Made by a program: the position numbers and the translations under genes
Part shown: positions 41,443-55,272 of the stretch, piece after piece
Numbering within the stretch: position 1 is the stretch's first letter
Layout: each line of letters begins with the position of its first letter
Source of the DNA: an uncultured Parabacteroides sp.
Lineage (GTDB): Bacteria > Bacteroidota > Bacteroidia > Bacteroidales > Tannerellaceae
NCBI GenBank assembly: GCA_934718155.1
Contig: CAKUZF010000011.1
Location: 8,428 to 72,427, forward strand
Reading direction: 5' to 3'
Length of the DNA: 64,000 bases
Notes under the pieces: model-generated
Seen by the model: only the letters and a program-made list of their open reading frames with translations
What the model was told of the DNA's origin: nothing
The model's database searches: none

Positions 41443-43305
41443 TTATTTAAATTCCTTTTCCATATAATCCACGAAAGCCTGGTTGAGCATACGAATGCCT
41501 CCCGGCGTCGGGTAGTCGCCCGTGAAATACCAATCACCCGTGTGCTGCGGACAGGCCTTGCGCAATCCTTCGCACGATTGGAAGATCAGCTCCACGGGAG
41601 CACTCGCCCCCTCGGGCGTTAGTAGTTGGGCAATCTTGCGCGCAATCTCCTCGTCGCTGAAGGGGGCATAGATCGCCTTAACGGGATTCGTCAGCTCATC
41701 GGTGTCGGCCTGCAACGCTTGCCGGGCCCGCTCGTAGGCTTGCTGGATGACCTGCTCCATGCCACGCTCTTTCAGCAGCGCCAATGCCGCCTTGAAGGCG
41801 ATGAACTGCTCCATGCTCGACATGTCGATGCCGTAGTAGTCTGGATAACGAATCTGCGGTGACGAGGAGACAACAATGATCTTCTTGGGATGCAGCCTGT
41901 CGAGGATGCGCAGGATGCTCTGGCGAAGGGTGGTGCCACGCACGATGCTATCGTCGATCACCACGAGGTTGTCGACACCCGCCTCTACGCTGCCATAGGT
42001 CACGTCATACACATGGGCGGCCAAATCGTTGCGGCAATTACCTTCGGCAATGAAGGTGCGCAGCTTGATGTCTTTGATCACCACCTTCTCGCTACGTATG
42101 CGCATCGAGAGGATATGATCGATCTCGGCTGCCCGCGAGGGATCGCCCATCAGCGCTTTCAGCCGCTCCTCCTTCAGCCGATTCAGGTAGTTGTCCATCC
42201 CCTCCACAAGTCCGAAGAAAGCCACCTCGGCGGTGTTGGGTATGTAGGAGAAGACGGTGTGCTCAATATCGAAATCGATCGCTGGCAGGATCTGATCCAC
42301 CAAACGACGGCCCAGCTCCTTACGCTCTTGATAGATGTCTTTGTCGCTGCCACGGCTGAAGTAGATACGCTCGAAGGAGCAGGCTCGTAGGGGCATAGGA
42401 GCGTTAATCTGCTCCCGACGGATTGTGCCATCTTGGCTGGTCAGCAAAGCCTCGCCCGGCTGCAACTCGTGGATGGCCTCGGCCGCTACGTCGAACACCG
42501 TCTGGATCACAGGCCGTTCGGAAGTCAGCACCAGCACCTCGTCGTCTTGATACCAGAAGGCGGTGCGGATGCCCCAGGGGTCGCGCAAAGCGAACGACTC
42601 GCCACTGCCCGTGATGCCACACATCACGTAGCCGCCGTCCCAATAACCGCTGCTCGTGCGCAGCACGTTGGCCATGTCGATTCGCCGCTCGATCGCATGG
42701 GTCAGGTCGAGCCCCGTCTTGCCCTCGGCGCAACAGCGGTTGTAAACCCGCTCCACTTCCCTGTCGAGCCGATGGCCCACCTGCTCAAGCATGATGTGCG
42801 TATCAGCGTATTTGCGCGGATGCTGCCCGTTGGCTACAATGCGCCGGAAGACCTCATCCACGTTAGTCAAGTTGAAGTTTCCACACAGGGCCAAGTTCTT
42901 GGCTCGCCAGTTGTTGCGGCGTAAGAAGGGGTGGATGTAATCCAATCCGCTCTTGCCCGTAGTGGAATAGCGCAGGTGGCCCATATAGAGTTCTCCAACG
43001 AAGGGGGAAAGCCCCTCGCCCAAGGCGGCAGATTCCAGCTGCCGCTGGCGCACAGCATTGAATATCTCGGTAATTGCCGTGGCACCCGATGCTCGCTCGC
43101 GAAACATATACTCATCGCCCGGCTTAACGCTAAGGCGCACACAAGCGAGGCCGGCTCCCTCCTGCCCTCGATTGTGCTGCTTCTCCATCAAGAGGTAAAG
43201 TTTATTGAGCGCATAGAGTTGCGATCCATATTTCTCCTCGTAGTAAGTGAGTGGCTTCAGCAAGCGGATCATGGCCACGCCACATTCATGTTTCAAAGGT
43301 TCCAT
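41443..43305 (-). CDS. purF: Amidophosphoribosyltransferase-like enzyme
   Basis: A 620-residue class II glutamine amidotransferase plus phosphoribosyltransferase. The N-terminus MEPLKHECGVAMIRL puts the nucleophile at Cys8 after a short propeptide-like stretch. GHLRYSTTGKSG and LCGNFNLTN are glutaminase-site segments. The PRTase domain has VDNLVVIDDSIVRGTTLR, the PRPP-binding motif, and SSSPQIRYPDYYGIDM. It catalyses the first committed step of purine synthesis. The protein is about 100-150 residues longer than typical PurF because of extra sequence in the middle and C-terminal region; this long form is usual in Bacteroides as I recall. It is part of an amide-nitrogen gene run. Confidence 0.9.
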   Translation of the reverse strand: MEPLKHECGVAMIRLLKPLTYYEEKYGSQLYALNKLYLLMEKQHNRGQEGAGLACVRLSVKPGDEYMFRERASGATAITEIFNAVRQRQLESAALGEGLSPFVGELYMGHLRYSTTGKSGLDYIHPFLRRNNWRAKNLALCGNFNLTNVDEVFRRIVANGQHPRKYADTHIMLEQVGHRLDREVERVYNRCCAEGKTGLDLTHAIERRIDMANVLRTSSGYWDGGYVMCGITGSGESFALRDPWGIRTAFWYQDDEVLVLTSERPVIQTVFDVAAEAIHELQPGEALLTSQDGTIRREQINAPMPLRACSFERIYFSRGSDKDIYQERKELGRRLVDQILPAIDFDIEHTVFSYIPNTAEVAFFGLVEGMDNYLNRLKEERLKALMGDPSRAAEIDHILSMRIRSEKVVIKDIKLRTFIAEGNCRNDLAAHVYDVTYGSVEAGVDNLVVIDDSIVRGTTLRQSILRILDRLHPKKIIVVSSSPQIRYPDYYGIDMSSMEQFIAFKAALALLKERGMEQVIQQAYERARQALQADTDELTNPVKAIYAPFSDEEIARKIAQLLTPEGASAPVELIFQSCEGLRKACPQHTGDWYFTGDYPTPGGIRMLNQAFVDYMEKEFK

Positions 43306-43314
43306 TGTTGGCTT

Positions 43315-44991
43315 TTAGTCTTTTGTCTTATAAGCTTGTTCGTGCACACCCGCCACGGCTCGGCCGCTCGGGTCATTCATGTTCTTCCAGGCCGTATCCC
43401 ATTCGAGTGCGGTGGCGGTAGAGCAGGCCACACTGGCCTCGTGAGGCACGCTGCGTGCGGCGCTCTCGCTTGGGAAATGCTCTTCGAAGATGCTTCGATA
43501 GAGATACTCCTCCTTGCAAAGCGGCGGATTGATGGGGAAACGGGCTGCGGCATGAGCCATCTGCTCGTCGGAGACTTGCTCTTCGGCTACACGCTTGAGG
43601 GTGTCGATCCAGCTATACCCCACCCCATCGCTGAACTGCTCCTTTTGTCGCCAAGCCACCTCCTCGGGCAGCAGATCGGCAAAGGCCTCACGCAAGATGC
43701 GCTTCTCGATCATCCCGCCAGGACACATCTTGCTGGCTGGATTGATGCGCATGGCTACGTCGAGGAACTCCTTGTCGAGGAAGGGCACACGCCCCTCTAC
43801 GCCCCAAGCGGAAAGGCTCTTGTTGGCTCGCAAGCAATCGTAGAGGTAGAGTTTCGAGAGCTTGCGCACGGTCTCTTCATGAAACTCCTTGGCCGATGGA
43901 GCCTTGTGGAAGTAAAGGTAGCCGCCAAAGATCTCGTCGGCTCCCTCGCCCGACAGCACCATCTTGATTCCCATCGACTTGATGACGCGTGCCAAGAGAT
44001 ACATCGGTGTTGAGGCCCGAACGGTGGTGACATCGTAGGTCTCGATGAAGTAGATCACGTCGCGAATGGCGTCCAGTCCCTCTTGGATGGTATAGTTGAT
44101 CTCATGATGCACGGTTCCGATGTGCTCGGCCACCTTGCGAGCCTTCTCCAAATCGGGAGCGCCTCTCAAGCCCACAGCGAAGGAATGCAAACGAGGCCAC
44201 CAAGCCGCACTACGGTCATCGTCTTCGACTCGCCGCTCGGCAAACTGCTGCGCGACGGCGCTGATCACGCTGCTATCCAGGCCGCCCGAAAGCAATACGC
44301 CATAGGGCACATCGCTCATCAACTGTCTCTTCACGGCAGCACGCAAGGCTTGACGAATCTCCTCGCTGCTGGAAGGATTGTCGCGCACGGCCTCATAGTC
44401 GAACCAGTCTCGCTGATACCAGCGTTTCATGCCAGGATCCTCACTCCAATAATAATGGCCAGGCAAGAATGGCTCGTAGCGATCGCATTGTCCTTCGAGC
44501 GCTTTCAATTCGCTGGCCACATAAACCTTTCCATCGGCATCATAACCTATATAAAGAGGAATCACACCGATAGGATCGCGCGCAATCAAGAAGGCATCAC
44601 GAGCCTCGTCGTAGAGCGCAAAGGCGAAGATTCCACTCAGATCCTCCAAGAAATGGATTCCCTTCTCGCGATACAACGCCAAGATCACCTCGCAGTCACT
44701 TCCCGTTTGGAACGCATAGCGACCCGCATACTGCTTGCGGATCTCTTGATGGTTATAAATCTCGCCATTCACGGCCAGCACTTGATGTCCATCCGTCGAG
44801 AAGAGCGGCTGCTTACCGCTCTCTGGATCGACAATGCTAAGTCGCTCATGCGCCAAGATAGCGCTCTTGCCGCAATAAATACCACTCCAATCAGGTCCGC
44901 GATGACGAATCTTCTGACTCATGCGGAGCGCTTTTTGTCGCAGTTCGCTCGTAGGCTGCTGTATATTGAATATCGAAACTATTCCACACAT
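43315..44991 (-). CDS. asnB: Asparagine synthetase B (glutamine-hydrolysing)
   Basis: 558 residues. MCGIVSIFN gives the catalytic Cys after Met removal, followed by RHRGPDWSG, LAHERLSIVDPESGKQPL and NGEIYNHQE of the class II glutaminase. The synthetase half has the ATP-pyrophosphatase motif LLSGGLDSSVISA and GEGADEIFGGYLYFHKAP. It makes asparagine from aspartate, glutamine and ATP. The start at 44991 is fixed by the N-terminal Cys. It lies between gltD and purF, nine bases upstream of purF, and continues the glutamine-dependent series. Confidence 0.97.
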   Translation of the reverse strand: MCGIVSIFNIQQPTSELRQKALRMSQKIRHRGPDWSGIYCGKSAILAHERLSIVDPESGKQPLFSTDGHQVLAVNGEIYNHQEIRKQYAGRYAFQTGSDCEVILALYREKGIHFLEDLSGIFAFALYDEARDAFLIARDPIGVIPLYIGYDADGKVYVASELKALEGQCDRYEPFLPGHYYWSEDPGMKRWYQRDWFDYEAVRDNPSSSEEIRQALRAAVKRQLMSDVPYGVLLSGGLDSSVISAVAQQFAERRVEDDDRSAAWWPRLHSFAVGLRGAPDLEKARKVAEHIGTVHHEINYTIQEGLDAIRDVIYFIETYDVTTVRASTPMYLLARVIKSMGIKMVLSGEGADEIFGGYLYFHKAPSAKEFHEETVRKLSKLYLYDCLRANKSLSAWGVEGRVPFLDKEFLDVAMRINPASKMCPGGMIEKRILREAFADLLPEEVAWRQKEQFSDGVGYSWIDTLKRVAEEQVSDEQMAHAAARFPINPPLCKEEYLYRSIFEEHFPSESAARSVPHEASVACSTATALEWDTAWKNMNDPSGRAVAGVHEQAYKTKD

Positions 44992-45044
44992 CGTTGTTCT
45001 TATTAATAGTTGTTCTTATTAATATTAGTTGGTTTTACATCGTT

Positions 45045-46388
45045 TTATGCTTTTAAATACTGGTCGACTTGCCGTGCCGCATCCCGACCGCTCGCCATGG
45101 CACGTACCACCAACGAAGCTCCGTGCAGCGCATCGCCGCAAACGAAAACATTGGATGGAAGCTCGGGGAGCTGAGGTTTCAGAAAGCCCAACGCCAAGAA
45201 GCAGATTTCGCATTTGATCAACTCCGGCTCGCCTGCCTCCACCATCAGCGGCCTGCCCCCTTCGGGATTGGGCACCCATTCGATGGGTTGCACCCTAACA
45301 CCAGTCAGGCTACCCTCCTCGCCTACAAACTCCAGCGTATTGATGTTCCATCGACGCACGCAACCCTCCTCATGGCTCGACGTAGTCTTCAGCACACGGG
45401 GATAATTGGGCCAAGGGTTCTGCGGATCGTCTGGACCCTCCACGGGGCGAGGCATGATTTCGATCTGCGTCACACTGAGGCAACCTTGACGATGCGAGGT
45501 ACCGATGCAATCCGATCCGGTGTCGCCACCGCCAATCACCAAGACATCTTTGCCCTTGGCCGTCACACGCTCCTCGGGACTAAATTCCCTTCCAGCTAAG
45601 ACCCTATTCTGCTGCGAAAGCAGCTCCAACGCCAAATGTACGCCCCGAAGCGTTCGGCCCGGAAGGGGCAAGTCGCGCGCCTGAGGGGTGCCTGTGCTCA
45701 ACACATAGGCATCATATCCCTCAGGCAAGTCGGCGATATCAACAGAACAATTATACTTAAACTCTATGCCTTCGGCCACCAGCACATCCAGGCGGCGATC
45801 GATGATTTTCTTGTTCAGCTTAAAGTTAGGAATACCATAGCGCAAAAGGCCTCCCGCGGCCTCGTTCTTCTCGAACACAGTTACTCGATAGCCCAAGCGA
45901 TTCAGGCGGTTAGCAGCGACCAGTCCGGCTGGTCCTGCACCGATCACAGCTACTCGCTTTCCATTGCGGGCATAGGCTTGGGGAATGATATAATTCTCGC
46001 GCCAAGCCGCCTCGGTGATTGCCGCCTCATCCTCGCGATTGGTCACAGGAGCATGGTCGGTCAGGTTCAACACGCAAGCCTTCTCGCAAAGAGCGGGACA
46101 GATACGCCCCGTAAACTCCGGAAAATCGTTGGTGGCGTTCAGCAACCGATAGGCCAGCTCCCACTCACCTTTATAAAGCGCATCGTTCCATTCTGGGGCT
46201 TTGTTGCCCAACGGACAGGCCCAATGGCAGAAGGGCACGCCGCAATCCATGCAACGGCTGGCCTGCATCTTTCGGTCGCGGGTGTTGAGTGTCTGCTCCA
46301 CCTCGCCAAAATCGTGTATTCTATCGTGGATCGGACGGTAGCCAGCCTCCAGCCGATCTACCTCCATGAATGCTTTTAATCTTCCCAT
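45045..46388 (-). CDS. gltD: Glutamate synthase small subunit
   Basis: 447 residues. The N-terminal ferredoxin-like part has CMDCGVPFCHWACPLG and CPALCEKACVLN, ligands for two [4Fe-4S] clusters. FAD and NAD(P)H sites are IGAGPAGLVAANRL and VIGGGDTGSDCIG. It delivers electrons from NAD(P)H to the large subunit for reductive transfer of glutamine amide to 2-oxoglutarate. It follows gltB after eight bases; both subunits are clearly co-transcribed. The start ATG at 46388 gives the standard MGRLKAFMEVDRLEAGYRP beginning. Confidence 0.97.
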   Translation of the reverse strand: MGRLKAFMEVDRLEAGYRPIHDRIHDFGEVEQTLNTRDRKMQASRCMDCGVPFCHWACPLGNKAPEWNDALYKGEWELAYRLLNATNDFPEFTGRICPALCEKACVLNLTDHAPVTNREDEAAITEAAWRENYIIPQAYARNGKRVAVIGAGPAGLVAANRLNRLGYRVTVFEKNEAAGGLLRYGIPNFKLNKKIIDRRLDVLVAEGIEFKYNCSVDIADLPEGYDAYVLSTGTPQARDLPLPGRTLRGVHLALELLSQQNRVLAGREFSPEERVTAKGKDVLVIGGGDTGSDCIGTSHRQGCLSVTQIEIMPRPVEGPDDPQNPWPNYPRVLKTTSSHEEGCVRRWNINTLEFVGEEGSLTGVRVQPIEWVPNPEGGRPLMVEAGEPELIKCEICFLALGFLKPQLPELPSNVFVCGDALHGASLVVRAMASGRDAARQVDQYLKA

Positions 46389-46396
46389 GGCTATTC

Positions 46397-50896
<4,500 letters not shown>

Positions 50897-50912
50897 GATT
50901 AAGAATCTATTA

Positions 50913-53099
50913 TTAAATGTAAAGCAATTCGCGATATTTTGGAAGTGTCCACATACGATCATCCACTACCAGCTCCAACTTGTCAATGTGGTAACGAATC
51001 TCGTCGAAGCAGCTCGCCACCGTATCGTGGTAGGCTATGGCCTTCGCACGCTCCTCTGTAATCTTGTTGGCCAACTTACGAGCTTCGACCATGGCATTGA
51101 CATGCTCAGAGATAAAGGCCGTACGCTCGGCAATCTCCTCGATCACACGCAGGTTCTCAGCCGAAAGACGATTAGCCTTCTCCTCGCCTAAGATCGCACT
51201 CAACTTATAGACATTGTCAATCAGTTTGCTTTGATATTCGATTGCGATCGGTATGATGTGGTTGATGGCTAAGTCGCCCAACACACGAGCCTCGATCTGG
51301 ATTTTCTTTGTATAGGTTTCCCACTTCACCTCGTTGCGAGCCTCAAGCTCCTTGCGGGTCATTACACCAGCTCGCTCAAACATGGCTATGCTATCAGGAG
51401 TCAAGTAGGCATCAAAGATGAGCGGACAGCTTGTTTCGCAATCCAAGCCCCGGCGTTTCGCCTCTTCTTTCCATTCGTCGCTGTAGCCATTGCCCTCAAA
51501 GCGGATCGGCTTACACTCCTTGATATACCGACGCAACACATCGAGCAGAGCACTCTGTGTTGTCTGTCCGTTGGCTATCAAGGCCTCAACGTCCTGCTTG
51601 AACTGACCCAGCTGTTCTGCGACAGCCGTATTCAACGCAATCATGGCCGCTGCCGTATTGGCCTCGCTACCTACAGCACGAAACTCGAAGCGATTGCCCG
51701 TAAAGGCAAAAGGAGAGGTGCGGTTGCGGTCGGTGTTATCGAGTAAGATCTCTGGAATCTGCGGAATATCCATACTCAAGCCCTGCTTCTCGCCGCTTCC
51801 AGCGATACACTCGTCGGTACTGTTCTCCAACGTGTCCAACATGCTGGAAAGTTGCTTGCCCAAGAAGCTGGAGATGATGGCAGGAGGAGCCTCGTTAGCA
51901 CCCAAACGATGGGCGTTAGTGGCACTCATGATGGAAGCCTTCAACAAGCCGTTATGATGATATACGGCCATCAAGGTGTTTACTACGAAGGTGATGAAGC
52001 GCAAATTATCAGTCGGGGTCTTTCCCGGGGCAAACAACAACTTGCCAGTATCCGTTCCGAGCGACCAGTTGCAGTGTTTACCGCTACCATTGATGCCCTT
52101 GAAGGGTTTCTCATGAAGCAACATGCGGAATCCGTGGTCGGCCGCCACAGTGCGCATCAGCGACATCAAGATCATATTATGATCGACTGCCAAGTTACAC
52201 TCTTCATAAATCGGAGCCAGCTCAAACTGACCCGGAGCAACCTCGTTGTGGCGCGTCTTAATAGGAATACCCAACTCGATAGCTCGAATCTCCAAATCTT
52301 TCATAAACTCCATGACACGCTGCGGAATGCTGCCGAAATAGTGGTCTTCGAGCTGCTGGTTCTTCGCTGCCTCGTGACCCATCAATGTGCGTCCCGTGAG
52401 CAACAGGTCGGGTCTGGCTCCAGCGATATCCTCATCCACCAAGAAATACTCTTGCTCGATGCCCAAGAAGGCATTCACCTTCTTCACCTGAGGATCGAAA
52501 TAATGGCAAACCTCTACGGCGGCCTTGTTTACAGCACGCAACGCACGCAACAAAGGAGCCTTGTAATCGAGCGACTCTCCAGTGTAAGAGATGAAAATAG
52601 TTGGGATACAGAGTGTATCGTCGATAATAAAGACAGGAGAAGAGGCATCCCAAGCCGTATATCCACGTGCTTCGAACGTATTACGAATTCCGCCATTGGG
52701 GAAACTAGACGCATCGGGCTCTTGCTGAATGAGCACCTTGCCCTCAAAGGCTTCCAACACTCCTCCCTTATGGTTATACTCGATGAAGCTCTCGTGTTTC
52801 TCGGCCGTACCACCTGTCAGAGGCTGGAACCAATGTGTATAGTGTGTCACGCCCAGCTCAGCGGCCCATTGCTTCATGCCCGCAGCCACACTGTTAGCAA
52901 TGCCTCGATCCAACGGTGCGCCATTGTCAATCACATTCACAATGGCATCAAATGTCTCTTTTGGAAGATAACGAAACATCTTTTCGCGGTCAAAAACGTG
53001 CTTGGCGTACAAGCGGTCAAATCTCTCTTCGGCGGTTTTTACCAGGACAGGCTTCTTACTCAATGCCTTTTCTACTACCTTGAATCTTGTTTCCGACAT
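50913..53099 (-). CDS. glnN: Glutamine synthetase type III
   Basis: 728 residues, the size of the GSIII family that Bacteroidetes use instead of, or beside, GSI. THWFQPLTGGTAEKHESF, FIIDDTLCIPTIF, LGIEQEYFLVDE, NEVAPGQFELAPIYEE and KGINGSGKHCNWSLGTD are metal, ATP and glutamate-binding segments. A C-terminal helical extension of about 200 residues ends the chain. It assimilates ammonium into glutamine. It heads the nitrogen block, with gltB starting 16 bases on, so ammonium uptake via GS-GOGAT and use of glutamine for asparagine, purine and CTP synthesis are encoded in series. The 450-bp spacer upstream is A+T-rich. Confidence 0.98.
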   Translation of the reverse strand: MSETRFKVVEKALSKKPVLVKTAEERFDRLYAKHVFDREKMFRYLPKETFDAIVNVIDNGAPLDRGIANSVAAGMKQWAAELGVTHYTHWFQPLTGGTAEKHESFIEYNHKGGVLEAFEGKVLIQQEPDASSFPNGGIRNTFEARGYTAWDASSPVFIIDDTLCIPTIFISYTGESLDYKAPLLRALRAVNKAAVEVCHYFDPQVKKVNAFLGIEQEYFLVDEDIAGARPDLLLTGRTLMGHEAAKNQQLEDHYFGSIPQRVMEFMKDLEIRAIELGIPIKTRHNEVAPGQFELAPIYEECNLAVDHNMILMSLMRTVAADHGFRMLLHEKPFKGINGSGKHCNWSLGTDTGKLLFAPGKTPTDNLRFITFVVNTLMAVYHHNGLLKASIMSATNAHRLGANEAPPAIISSFLGKQLSSMLDTLENSTDECIAGSGEKQGLSMDIPQIPEILLDNTDRNRTSPFAFTGNRFEFRAVGSEANTAAAMIALNTAVAEQLGQFKQDVEALIANGQTTQSALLDVLRRYIKECKPIRFEGNGYSDEWKEEAKRRGLDCETSCPLIFDAYLTPDSIAMFERAGVMTRKELEARNEVKWETYTKKIQIEARVLGDLAINHIIPIAIEYQSKLIDNVYKLSAILGEEKANRLSAENLRVIEEIAERTAFISEHVNAMVEARKLANKITEERAKAIAYHDTVASCFDEIRYHIDKLELVVDDRMWTLPKYRELLYI

Positions 53100-53550
53100 A
53101 ATACCTTTCTGTTTTAAGTATCACCATTTATAAACAATCTCTTTCTATATGATACACAATTGATAGATATTCTATCTTTATGACTTATATATCATATTTT
53201 CCTTTGCAAATATCCATCAAGTCGAGCAAGCATACAAGAAGATTCGTTATCTATTTTACAACGAAAAAACAATTATTTTAAACTATCATCAAACAGTATG
53301 TTATCATATCAAACTGAAAGCGTTTTGAGTAATAATACTTTCAATCTAACACACGAAAGGCTTTAATTGCTGCTAACAGGCGAAGTTATTCCGCTCGGGG
53401 AAACATTTGAAACAATGTTTACGAAGTTAAACATTGTAGAAACGCTTCTATAGAATCTCGGCGAACGTTGAACAGCATAAACATGATGCAAGATGGAGTC
53501 GCAAATCTTTTTTTTTCTATCTTCGCGTAGATAACACACGCAACAGCATT
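53100..53550. other. A+T-rich divergent spacer between glnN and the acyl-CoA synthetase gene
   Basis: This 451-base gap has no credible gene. It is strikingly A+T-rich compared with the coding DNA on both sides and holds a perfect 10-bp palindrome at 53412-53437 with a further half-site to the left. A weak -7-like TATCTTCG lies at 53518-53525 facing the synthetase gene. No good TAnnTTTG box for glnN was found. Confidence 0.5.
53402..53437. promoter_or_regulatory. Palindrome, possible operator
   Basis: ACAATGTTTA (53412-53421) is the exact reverse complement of TAAACATTGT (53428-53437). AAACATT at 53401-53407 also pairs with AATGTTT at 53414-53420, so three copies of the same half-site occur in 37 bases. 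No T-run follows, which argues against a terminator. Confidence 0.5.
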
Positions 53551-55212
53551 ATGATAAAAGAGAATTTCATAAAGATCTACGAAAAAAGTTTCAAAGAGAA
53601 CTGGGAGCTACCAGCCCTAACAGACTACGGCAAGGAGCGAACGTTCACCTATGGCGACATGGCGACAGAGATCGCCCGTATTCATTTGCTATTCCAAGAG
53701 TGTCAGTTGCGCCGAGGCGACAAAGTGGCGTTGATCGGTAAAGACAGTGCCCGTTGGTGTATGGCCTATATGGCTGTTGTCACCTATGGCGCTATCGTTG
53801 TACCCATCTTGCAAGATTTCAATCCGAACGATGTACATCATATCATCAACCACTCAGAGGCGGTCTTTCTTTTCGTGAGCGACCGCATTTGGGACTCGTT
53901 GGAGGAAGATAAAATACCTGACATTAGAGGCGTATTCTCTCTCTCCGACTTCCACTGCCTGCATCAGCGTGACGGCGAACAGATTCAAAAAATGCTGAAA
54001 CAGATCGACGAGAAAATGGCAGAGCTTTATCCGCAAGGCTACAAAGCCGAGCACATCCAATATGCCGAACTCGACAACGATAAGATCATAGAGATAAACT
54101 ATACCTCGGGTACAACCGGGTTCAGCAAAGGTGTGATGCTGACAGCTAACAACTTGGCAGGCAACGTGACCTATGCGCACCGACTCGACCTGCTGTTCCG
54201 CGGCGACCGAGAGCTCTGCTTCTTGCCGTTGGCTCATGCTTATAGCTGCGCCTTCAACCTGCTGGTCCCATTGGCCTTCGGTGTACACGTATTCTTATTA
54301 GGCAAGACCCCTTCGCCCAAGATTCTGCTGAAAGCCTTCGAGGAGGTGAAGCCAAACCTAATCTTGATGGTGCCCCTGATTCTGGAGAAGATCTACAAGA
54401 AGATGATCCTCCCGCAACTGGACAAGCCGATGCTCCGCATCGCGTTAAACGTGCCCTTGCTGAACAACCGCATCTATACACAAATTTGCAAAAAGCTGAT
54501 GGACGCCTTTGGCGGACGTTTCCGTGAGGTGATTATTGGCGGTGCGGCGATGAACGAGGAAGTGGCAAACTTCTTGACGATGATCAAATTCCCCTACACC
54601 ATCGGCTATGGCATGACGGAGTGTGGACCACTGATCAGCTACGAGAGCCACAGAGACTACATCCCAACCTCTTGCGGCAGGATCTTGGATGACATCATGG
54701 AGGTGCGCATCGACTCAAACGATCCCTACAACGTAACTGGCGAGATCCAGGTGAGAGGCGAAAACGTTATGCAGGGCTACTATAAAAACGACGAGGCAAC
54801 CGCCAACGTCTTCACCGATGACGGATGGCTCCGCACGGGCGACTTAGGCACAATCGACGCAGATAACCGCATCTATATCCGTGGACGTAGCAAAACGATG
54901 ATCTTAGGCTCGAACGGACAGAACATCTACCCCGAGGAGATTGAGTCGAAGTTGAACAACCTCCCCTTCGTGATGGAGAGCGTGATAGTTGAACGAAATG
55001 GCAAAATAGTAGGCTTGGTATATCCGGATTACGATGCCATCGATAGCACGGGCATCGCTCACAGCGACCTGCCGCTGCTCATGGAGGAAACCCGCGTGAC
55101 GCTCAACAAACTGTTGGCTCCGTATGAGGCCGTCTCGGAATTGCAGCTCTACCCGACTGAGTTCGAGAAGACACCCAAGAAGAGCATCAAGCGCTACCTC
55201 TACACGCATTAA
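53551..55212 (+). CDS. Long-chain fatty-acid:CoA ligase (AMP-binding)
   Basis: 553 residues of the acyl-adenylate superfamily. Motif A5-like INYTSGTTGFSKGVMLT binds the AMP phosphate. YGMTECGPLISYE, DGWLRTGDLG, the hinge RGRSKTMI, and the C-terminal KTPKKSIKRYL with the catalytic Lys follow in order. It activates fatty acids to acyl-CoA; related enzymes act on other carboxylates, so chain length is not fixed by sequence. FLPLAHAYSCAFN helps place it among long-chain ligases. It is cytoplasmic or peripherally membrane-bound. It is followed after 60 bases by the TonB-dependent receptor, which may be on the same transcript. Confidence 0.93.
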   Translation: MIKENFIKIYEKSFKENWELPALTDYGKERTFTYGDMATEIARIHLLFQECQLRRGDKVALIGKDSARWCMAYMAVVTYGAIVVPILQDFNPNDVHHIINHSEAVFLFVSDRIWDSLEEDKIPDIRGVFSLSDFHCLHQRDGEQIQKMLKQIDEKMAELYPQGYKAEHIQYAELDNDKIIEINYTSGTTGFSKGVMLTANNLAGNVTYAHRLDLLFRGDRELCFLPLAHAYSCAFNLLVPLAFGVHVFLLGKTPSPKILLKAFEEVKPNLILMVPLILEKIYKKMILPQLDKPMLRIALNVPLLNNRIYTQICKKLMDAFGGRFREVIIGGAAMNEEVANFLTMIKFPYTIGYGMTECGPLISYESHRDYIPTSCGRILDDIMEVRIDSNDPYNVTGEIQVRGENVMQGYYKNDEATANVFTDDGWLRTGDLGTIDADNRIYIRGRSKTMILGSNGQNIYPEEIESKLNNLPFVMESVIVERNGKIVGLVYPDYDAIDSTGIAHSDLPLLMEETRVTLNKLLAPYEAVSELQLYPTEFEKTPKKSIKRYLYTH

Positions 55213-55272
55213 GGCCGATGCCTTTAATTGATCAGAAAACCTATACATTATTATATATAGGGTAACAAAGAT

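Noticed and set aside
41430..41537. N-terminal extension of pyrG
   Set aside because: It lies within the purF coding end; MSKTNYIFVTGG is the normal CTP synthase start.
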